10,781 bases of DNA. It comes from Nanobdellota archaeon (GTDB taxonomy: Archaea; Nanobdellota; Nanobdellia; Woesearchaeales; B3-WOES). Made by a program: the position numbers and the translations under genes. How positions within the stretch are numbered: the stretch's first letter is position 1; each line of letters opens with the position of its first letter. The stretch is taken from positions 1 to 10,781 of the forward strand of contig JAGLZG010000093.1 in assembly GCA_023131705.1 (NCBI GenBank), in the 5' to 3' direction. The notes under the pieces were generated by a model. The model was not told where the DNA came from, ran no database searches, and worked only from the letters and a program-made list of their open reading frames with translations. Of this stretch, positions 7,468 to 10,781 are shown piece after piece.

Positions 7468-7551
7468 GGCAGAGAGAAGTTGAGAATATGCAGATGGATT
7501 TAGATGAACTAAAACAATTAATGAAAGGGGATAATTAATTGGTTAGAGGTG
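7467..7551 (+). pseudogene. Decayed second copy of the DUF1003 gene 3' end
   Basis: A repeat of 6696-6781 beginning AGGCAGAGAGA and continuing through GCAGATGGATTTAGATGA to GGTTAGAGGTG. Relative to the intact gene it has lost two bases near its beginning (frameshift), and the codon CAA has become TAA at about 7534-7536, so it no longer encodes the tail. No start codon or upstream part of the DUF1003 gene precedes it; the homology begins exactly at the stop codon of the 216-residue gene. It is best read as a scar of duplication or recombination involving a DUF1003 gene. Confidence 0.85.
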
Positions 7552-7567
7552 GGGGATAAGAGGTAGA

Positions 7568-7592
7568 TTTCTTTTTTTAGTAAAATTTTTTT
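7568..7592 (+). terminator. Probable poly-T terminator of the DUF1003 unit
   Basis: Two T runs (about 7571-7577 and 7585-7591) follow the decayed repeat and precede the next promoter. This is the expected form of archaeal termination; no hairpin is needed or seen. Confidence 0.4.
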
Positions 7593-7642
7593 ATACACAG
7601 GCAGGATTTTACAAGGATATGTTAAATTACAGAAGCCAAAGG

Positions 7643-7679
7643 TATTTATACAAATTAACTCATTGCATTATAATGGTGG
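7643..7679 (+). promoter_or_regulatory. Promoter and ribosome binding site of the leader ORF and hydrolase
   Basis: TATTTATAC (7643-7651) is a TATA-like box. A start site would be expected near 7672, just before GGTGG (7675-7679), which stands 7 bases before the ATG at 7687 of an 18-codon ORF. The element GGTGGCAAAATAA here recurs at 8484-8496. Confidence 0.4.
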
Positions 7680-7689
7680 CAAAATAATG
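7668..7689 (+). repeat. Bracketing direct repeat, left copy
   Basis: Contains GGTGGCAAAATAA (7675-7687), identical to 8484-8496. Extending to 22 bases gives 19 matches with 8477-8498. The copies flank the hydrolase gene and its stub at a distance of 809 bases. Confidence 0.7.
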
Positions 7690-7743
7690 GTTAATCTGGA
7701 AATTTTCAAAGAGAAAATTAAGAAATGGAGGGTATTGAGATGA
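7687..7743 (+). CDS. 18-codon leader ORF coupled to the hydrolase gene
   Basis: Encodes MVNLEIFKEKIKKWRVLR and ends in TGA overlapping the next ATG (ATGA at 7740-7743). It has its own GGTGG 7 bases upstream. The GGAGGG used by the next gene lies inside it. It may be a true leader peptide that couples translation, or the stub of a gene lost to deletion. The arrangement (own SD, four-base overlap) argues against pure chance, but no homologue is recognised. Confidence 0.4.
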   Translation: MVNLEIFKEKIKKWRVLR

Positions 7744-8258
7744 TAAATTTAAATAAATTTCGTATGGGATATTTTTTGTTATTCAAATCTGAGGGCGGAT
7801 TTTTTCCCAATCAGGTTGAAAAAGAACAACTAAGGCAGGGATTTAATAAAAACGAAGCGTGCTACACTCATGTAGAGGTGTCTGGTGGAGGGCCGTATTC
7901 AGTTTCAGTCATTGCGCCACGAACAAAGATTGTTGATTTTAGAAAACGGCATAAGGGCAGAATAGTCAGGCTTATCCGCTATAAAAACATGACATATGAA
8001 AAGAAAGGGCGATATAAGGTAGCGTTCTGGGCAGCAAGTATGTGTAATCTTAAATATGATTTTCTGGGGATATTTGCCTTTAGAATAAGATGGTTGTTTA
8101 AACAGAACGTGCGGCTATTTTTCTGCTCTGAATTAGCTTTGTTTGCTTTGCAGAAAGAATGCAAAACTGCTTTAGGCGGCACTGCTCCTGAGCATTGCTT
8201 ACCTGCGGACTTTGCCAGAAGCAAAGATTTTGAAACAGTCTGGGAAGGGAAGATTTAG
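7740..8258 (+). CDS. Permuted papain-fold (NlpC/P60-like, YiiX/C92-type) cysteine hydrolase
   Basis: Predicted thiol hydrolase (amidase or peptidase) with circularly permuted NlpC/P60 order: the catalytic His comes first (YTHVEV, His44) and the Cys late (FFCSEL, Cys129). In between is KYDFLGIFAF (105-114), a segment common in phage and bacterial members. The tail PADFARSKDFETVWEGKI is also family-like. 172 residues counted from the ATG at 7740, which has GGAGGG 7 bases upstream (7727-7732); the ATG at 7725 overlaps that site and is rejected. No signal peptide, so it acts in the cytoplasm or is virion-associated. Codons are richer in G and C than those of its neighbours (for example around 8170-8215), suggesting transfer. 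A stub gene follows with no gap. The substrate is unknown. Confidence 0.75.
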   Translation: MINLNKFRMGYFLLFKSEGGFFPNQVEKEQLRQGFNKNEACYTHVEVSGGGPYSVSVIAPRTKIVDFRKRHKGRIVRLIRYKNMTYEKKGRYKVAFWAASMCNLKYDFLGIFAFRIRWLFKQNVRLFFCSELALFALQKECKTALGGTAPEHCLPADFARSKDFETVWEGKI

Positions 8259-8342
8259 GTGAAGAACAGCGAATGGACGATATTTTGTCCAGGACCGTCA
8301 TTGACCAAGATTTCAGATAAAAATTTTCAGCATTATCCATAA
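8259..8342 (+). pseudogene. Stub of a 'CPGPSL' protein (DUF115/glycosyltransferase-like start), truncated
   Basis: A GTG start touches the TAG of the hydrolase gene and reads 27 codons: MKNSEWTIFCPGPSL then TKISDKNFQHYP, followed by TAA. The segment W-T-I-F-C-P-G-P-S-L-x-x-I is like the N-terminal nucleotide-binding strand and loop of DUF115-like/phage proteins that continue for 200 or more residues. Here the frame ends at once, and neither other plus-strand frame continues the family sequence beyond about 10 residues. GGGAAGGGAAG upstream can serve as ribosome binding site. Most likely the 5' remnant of a gene lost by deletion; a genuine 27-residue peptide is possible. Confidence 0.5.
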
Positions 8343-8381
8343 ATTATATCAATTTGAATAAAGAAATAATCAGGAGAATTA

Positions 8382-8525
8382 TTAAACACCTTTTTGAGCA
8401 ATTAAAGCTTCAGGAAAAGGAACTTTATCAATAATTTGCAGAATACTGCTTGCTTTACCAGTAGATAAATTTAATTTTATCAAGGTGGCAAAATAACGAA
8501 TAAATAATCTTACACTTTTAGATTA
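8382..8525 (-). pseudogene. Possible antisense gene remnant of about 46 codons without a start
   Basis: On the minus strand a frame is open between stops at 8523-8525 and 8382-8384. It encodes SKVRLFIRYFATLIKLN, then LSTGKASSILQIIDKVPFPE and ALIAQKGV before TAA. There is no ATG and no ribosome binding site. The residue composition, with a helix-like SSILQIIDKV followed by PFPEALI, looks like real protein, and codon third positions are AT-rich as in the neighbours. It may be the C-terminal leftover of a deleted gene. No family recognised; chance remains possible. Confidence 0.25.
8477..8498 (+). repeat. Bracketing direct repeat, right copy
   Basis: Second copy of the 22-base element at 7668-7689 (TTAT, two changes, GGTGGCAAAATAA, one change, G). 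In this copy the ATG that follows the left copy reads ACG, so no leader ORF can begin here. Confidence 0.7.
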
Positions 8526-8526
8526 A

Positions 8527-8540
8527 AGTTAACCACTACA
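8527..8540 (+). repeat. 14-base direct repeat, copy 1
   Basis: AGTTAACCACTACA, identical to 8573-8586, with a 46-base period. It contains the palindrome GTTAAC. Confidence 0.8.
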
Positions 8541-8572
8541 TTTAATGTATATAAGCTGAAAAATAAATACTG

Positions 8573-8586
8573 AGTTAACCACTACA
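8573..8586 (+). repeat. 14-base direct repeat, copy 2
   Basis: AGTTAACCACTACA. In this copy GTTAAC is followed by TTAAC at 8593-8597, making a GTTAA...TTAAC inverted pair with a 14-base gap. The two copies look like binding sites or remnants of a tandem repeat. Confidence 0.8.
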
Positions 8587-8692
8587 ATTTCTTAACTGAT
8601 TCCAGAAGGCGTAAATATATTTTTAACAAATTATGTAAGGAACATATCTTAGGATGAGTTATGTTTGTGCAAATATAATCCTATTTTATAAC

Positions 8693-8710
8693 TTCCACAA
8701 TATTGTGGAA
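8693..8710. promoter_or_regulatory. Operator O1: perfect 18-base palindrome
   Basis: TTCCACAATATTGTGGAA is a perfect dyad, six bases upstream of the TATA box of the winged-helix gene. Its core CCACAATATTGTGG recurs with one change at 8730-8743, centres 35 bases apart. A site this symmetric is expected to bind a homodimer. Confidence 0.75.
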
Positions 8711-8715
8711 TACTG

Positions 8716-8724
8716 ATATATAAA
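8716..8724 (+). promoter_or_regulatory. TATA box of the winged-helix gene
   Basis: ATATATAAA is centred 25 bases before the ATG at 8745. No Shine-Dalgarno is present, so the transcript is leaderless. The box sits exactly between the two palindromes. Confidence 0.7.
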
Positions 8725-8729
8725 CCTCT

Positions 8730-8743
8730 CTACAATATTGTGG
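8730..8743. promoter_or_regulatory. Operator O2: near-perfect palindrome at the transcription start
   Basis: CTACAATATTGTGG matches the core of O1 with one change (T for C at 8731). It ends two bases before the ATG and so covers the predicted start of transcription. A protein bound here would block RNA polymerase loading. Confidence 0.7.
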
Positions 8744-8744
8744 T

Positions 8745-8966
8745 ATGAACAAAAGGACACATCAAGAAGTAAGAAAAGCCATTTTAGAAATATTAAGTGA
8801 CCAAAAAGAACATTCTTACGGAGATTTAGAAAGAAAGGCAAATACAAATTGGATTACAATTAGAACTCATTGCAAAAATTTACAGTTTTTCAAAGCAGTT
8901 ATTATTTCTGATGATAGAGTTAAGATAACAAAACAAGGATTAGACTTAACAAAGAAAAACTGTTAA
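8745..8966 (+). CDS. Small winged-helix DNA-binding protein, probable autoregulator
   Basis: 73 residues forming a single winged helix: helix 1 (THQEVRKAILEILSD, 5-19), helix 2 (SYGDLERKAN), recognition helix (NWITIRTHCKNLQFFKAV, 35-52), and a wing (IISDDRVKITKQGLDL). No ligand or dimerisation domain is added; the C-terminus KKNC ends directly after the wing. It resembles the small archaeal winged-helix regulators. The paired palindromes around its own TATA box indicate that it represses itself and, since the next gene begins 3 bases after its stop, the transporter too. That it is the protein that binds those sites is inference from position. Confidence 0.75.
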   Translation: MNKRTHQEVRKAILEILSDQKEHSYGDLERKANTNWITIRTHCKNLQFFKAVIISDDRVKITKQGLDLTKKNC

Positions 8967-8969
8967 AGA

Positions 8970-10181
8970 ATGTTAATCCACATCCTCCTTGCACTTTTCC
9001 TCGGTGTTTTAGCTGGTTGCGTGACAGGCTTAATCCCGGGCATTCATGTTAACCTTATATCTTTATTATTGGTAAGTTCTGCCGGCTATCTTTTGGGTTT
9101 TGCAAGCCCATTAACTTTGTCTGTTTTTATAATTTCAATGGCAGTAACCCATACTTTTTTGGATGCAATACCTTCAATATTTTTAGGAGCGCCTGATGCA
9201 GCTATGGCTTTGGCTGTTTTGCCCGGACATAAATTATTACTAGAAGGCAAAGGCTATGAGGCTGTTAAGCTGACTGTTATTGGCTCTTTGCTTTCATTAA
9301 TTGCAGTTTTAATCTTAATACCCCTGATGATTCCTTTTGTTCCTGCGCTTTATTCTTTTATTAATCCCTATATAGGATATATACTGATATTTGTAGTTGT
9401 CTTTATGATTTTAAAAGAAAACGGAATCAATAATAAATATTGGGCATTGGTTCTTTTTTTGATTTCAGGGATATTAGGGTTGATTGTTCTTAATATTTCA
9501 AATCTTGGCAATCCCCTGTTTCACATGCTGTCTGGATTGTTTGGTTTAAGCACATTGATTATTTCTTTAAACCAGAGTGCTGTAATACCCAAGCAGTGGG
9601 TTAGTGAGTCAATATTTATCAAGAAAGGAGAAAAGGTCAGGGCAGTTAGTGCAGCTGTTTTTTCAGGAAGCCTGACTGCTTTGTTTCCCGGGTTAGGTGC
9701 TGCACAGGCAGCTGTGATTGGAATGCAGATTGTGGGAAAGATAAGCGAGTATGCCTTCATGGTTTTAATTGGAGGGATAAACACTGTTAATTTTGTTTTT
9801 AGTTTGGTAACTTTATATGCTTTGCAGAAGGCAAGAAATGGAGCAGTTGTTGCTGTTTTAGATGTGATGAAAATGATAGATTTGACACAGTTAATTATAT
9901 TGTTGTTGTCTACTTTGATAGCAGGATGCATTGCTGCTTTTTTAGCTCTTAAGATTTCCAAATTTTTTGCAAATCATATAAGCAAAATAAACTATAAGGT
10001 TTTGTGTTTTTCAATTATTATATTAATTGCAGCAATCTCTTTTATTTTTGGGGGGTTTTTGGGTATTTTTATATTGTTTGTATCAACAGCAATAGGGTTG
10101 ATAGCACCTTTGACTGGTGTTAAGAGAAGCAATGCAATGGGGTGCTTGCTGCTGCCTGTTATATTGTATTTTATACTTTAG
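8970..10181 (+). CDS. TctA/DUF112-family multi-pass membrane transporter
   Basis: 403 residues, mostly hydrophobic with 9-11 predicted helices. It shows the internal duplication of the TctA family: GCVTGLIPGIH (16-26) and GSLTALFPGLG (233-243) are the two hairpin motifs, and AIPSIFLGAPDAAMALAVLP (66-85) then GHKLLLEGKGYEAV (86-99) is the typical segment after the first repeat. True TctA works with TctB and a periplasmic binding protein TctC for citrate-like acids. Neither is visible here, and the archaeal branch of this family usually stands alone, so substrate and energy coupling are unknown. There is no ribosome binding site; translation probably depends on coupling to the winged-helix gene whose stop is 3 bases upstream. 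Confidence 0.85.
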   Translation: MLIHILLALFLGVLAGCVTGLIPGIHVNLISLLLVSSAGYLLGFASPLTLSVFIISMAVTHTFLDAIPSIFLGAPDAAMALAVLPGHKLLLEGKGYEAVKLTVIGSLLSLIAVLILIPLMIPFVPALYSFINPYIGYILIFVVVFMILKENGINNKYWALVLFLISGILGLIVLNISNLGNPLFHMLSGLFGLSTLIISLNQSAVIPKQWVSESIFIKKGEKVRAVSAAVFSGSLTALFPGLGAAQAAVIGMQIVGKISEYAFMVLIGGINTVNFVFSLVTLYALQKARNGAVVAVLDVMKMIDLTQLIILLLSTLIAGCIAAFLALKISKFFANHISKINYKVLCFSIIILIAAISFIFGGFLGIFILFVSTAIGLIAPLTGVKRSNAMGCLLLPVILYFIL

Positions 10182-10190
10182 AAAGCAACG

Positions 10191-10239
10191 AAAAAAACTT
10201 TGTTTTTTCCTAGTTCTCGAAAATACTTCGTATTTTCGA
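10191..10239 (+). terminator. Double hairpin, terminator-like, after the transporter gene
   Basis: Two structures in tandem. First, AAAAAAC (10192-10198), loop TTT, GTTTTTT (10202-10208). Second, a perfect 10-base stem TCGAAAATAC (10217-10226) and GTATTTTCGA (10230-10239) with loop TTC, followed by a T run at 10244-10248. The T tracts fit archaeal termination; the perfect second stem may also be a dispersed repeat or processing site. Confidence 0.55.
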
Positions 10240-10241
10240 TA

Positions 10242-10262
10242 ACTTTTTAAAGCCCTTAAATT
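10242..10262 (+). promoter_or_regulatory. Promoter of the eL33 gene
   Basis: CTTTTTAAAG (10243-10252) is TATA-like and centred about 26 bases before the ATG at 10274. No Shine-Dalgarno is present, so a leaderless transcript is expected. Confidence 0.45.
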
Positions 10263-10273
10263 TTTACTCTTTT

Positions 10274-10531
10274 ATGCAGGGAACAATAGTAAATTTCAGG
10301 TTAAGCAGGCATGTGAAAAGCCCTAATCATATGATTGTTAATGTAGAAAGTATTACAGACAAAGAAAAGGCTAAATCACTTGTTGGAAAAGAAGTTGTGT
10401 GGAAGAGTCCTGCCGGCAAAGAGATTAAAGGAAAAGTAGCCAGTTCTCACGGCAATAAAGGCTGTATCAGGGTAATATTTGAGAAGGGAATGCCTGGCCA
10501 GTCTATTTCTGGAAAGGTTGAGATAAAATAA
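10274..10531 (+). CDS. rpl35ae: Ribosomal protein eL33 (L35Ae)
   Basis: A component of the large ribosomal subunit found in archaea and eukaryotes but not bacteria. 85 residues, the usual size for the archaeal form. The conserved core is complete: VGKEVVWKSPAGKEIKGKVA (37-56), HGNKGCIRVIFEKGMPGQ (59-76), and the closing beta strand SGKVEI. It begins with a beta strand, QGTIVNFRLSRH. It is a single gene with its own TATA-like box, separated from the transporter gene by hairpins. Both the sequence and the length make this a secure call, and it supports the archaeal origin of the window. Confidence 0.95.
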   Translation: MQGTIVNFRLSRHVKSPNHMIVNVESITDKEKAKSLVGKEVVWKSPAGKEIKGKVASSHGNKGCIRVIFEKGMPGQSISGKVEIK

Positions 10532-10565
10532 ATCAATAAAAAAGAAATTCTAGAACAAACTAAAT

Positions 10566-10718
10566 CTACTTTATAGCAGGGCAAAGGAATTTCAGATTAA
10601 AAGGTATTATACCTTTATTAGCAAGATATACTACAACAACTGCCCCTATAATGCCAATGATAAGCCCTATAAAGAAAAACTTCATTTCAATTGCTCCCAG
10701 TTGCGCTTTCTTATTCAT
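10566..10718 (-). CDS. 50-residue single-helix membrane peptide with pilin-like N-terminus
   Basis: Reads MNKKAQLGAIEMKFFFIGLI, then IGIIGAVVVVYLANKGIIP and ends FLCPAIK. A short basic start (NKKA) is followed by Q and E and then about 19 hydrophobic residues (14-32), similar to archaeal class III (prepilin peptidase) signals, in which cleavage precedes Gln. Here Glu is at +6 instead of the usual +5, so processing is uncertain. After the helix come only 18 residues including one Cys. A textbook Shine-Dalgarno, GGTGAT, stands 4 bases before the ATG. Convergent with eL33, with 34 bases between the stops. Function unknown; a small pilin-like or single-pass membrane protein is the best description. 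Confidence 0.7.
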   Translation of the reverse strand: MNKKAQLGAIEMKFFFIGLIIGIIGAVVVVYLANKGIIPFNLKFLCPAIK

Positions 10719-10722
10719 GAGT

Positions 10723-10773
10723 ATCACCTTTTATTATAATTATAACATCTTTATTATGAATATATTTAAATCT
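10723..10773 (-). promoter_or_regulatory. Promoter and Shine-Dalgarno of the 50-residue peptide gene
   Basis: On the minus strand the order is TATA-like GATTTAAATATATTC (10759-10773), a ~22-base leader, and GGTGAT (10723-10728) 4 bases before the ATG at 10718. This layout shows a leadered transcript. Confidence 0.5.
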
Positions 10774-10781
10774 TTTGTTTT

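Larger units (their letters stand above)
8343..8692. other. Long non-coding stretch with decayed sequence
   Basis: Between the stub and the operator region there is no intact gene on either strand. It holds the right bracketing repeat, the possible antisense remnant, two 14-base direct repeats (8527-8540, 8573-8586) and a TATA-like GTATATAAG at 8546-8554 that is not followed by a credible ORF. No RNA gene structure was recognised. Confidence 0.6.

Noticed and set aside
7725..7727. ATG at 7725 as the hydrolase start
   Set aside because: It overlaps the GGAGGG that serves the ATG at 7740, and no ribosome binding site precedes it at proper distance.
8274..8291. TGGAC...GTCCA hairpin
   Set aside because: A 5-base stem with an 8-base loop within the truncated ORF; too weak to call a regulatory element.
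8098..8340. Minus-strand open frames opposite the hydrolase gene and its stub
   Set aside because: Antisense to a gene with clear catalytic motifs; no start signals and no recognisable domain.
8527..8586. CRISPR array
   Set aside because: Only two 14-base repeats, too short and too few, and no cas genes.
8654..8716. A 20-codon ORF (ATG at 8654) upstream of the winged-helix gene
   Set aside because: It runs through operator O1, has only a weak AGG before it and looks like chance.
10600..10616. Stem AAAGGTA-TTA-TACCTTT
   Set aside because: It lies inside the coding sequence of the 50-residue peptide and has only a 7-base stem.

Overview
The window comes from an AT-rich archaeal chromosome. 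Domain-level evidence: a Hel308-type Ski2-like DNA helicase, a membrane-anchored archaeal LonB protease and ribosomal protein eL33 (L35Ae), together with TATA-like boxes about 25 bases before start codons (leaderless transcripts) and GGAGG/GGTGAT Shine-Dalgarno sites elsewhere. Several small membrane proteins, the DUF1003 protein and the short pilin-like leader (KKAQLG) suggest a DPANN-type archaeon such as a Woesearchaeote. That lineage call is inference.

Layout. 1-1142: C-terminal part of Hel308 (start lies outside the window). 1213-2727: a eukaryote-like IMP dehydrogenase (committed step of GMP synthesis) followed on the same strand by a CofE/F420-ligase-like protein (2822-4027). 4086-5945: LonB on the minus strand, convergent with the ligase gene and divergent from a small anchored OB-fold protein (5998-6339); the two share one TATA-like box. 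6389-7467: DUF1003 membrane protein translationally coupled to an unrecognised five-helix membrane protein. Right after it sits a decayed second copy of the DUF1003 3' end (7467-7551).

7560-8744 is the least ordinary stretch. It holds a promoter, an 18-codon leader ORF overlapping the start of a phage-like permuted papain-fold cysteine hydrolase (7740-8258), then an abutting 27-codon stub that looks like the beginning of a 'CPGPSL' protein and stops early. About 400 bases of decayed DNA follow, with direct repeats and a possible antisense gene remnant. A 13-base exact direct repeat (19/22 when extended) brackets the hydrolase and stub. I read this as the remains of an integrated mobile element or virus.

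8693-10181: a small winged-helix regulator with two palindromic operator-like sites flanking its TATA box, followed 3 bases later by a TctA/DUF112-family membrane transporter. This looks like a self-contained autoregulated transport operon. 10182-10273 carries hairpin terminator-like structures and the promoter of eL33 (10274-10531). The window ends with a 50-residue membrane peptide gene on the minus strand (10566-10718) with a strong Shine-Dalgarno.

The housekeeping genes (repair helicase, purine synthesis, proteolysis, ribosome) form ordinary single-gene or two-gene units. The accessory interest lies in the duplication scar at 7467, the viral-looking remnant, the operator pair, and the altered catalytic flap of the IMP dehydrogenase.
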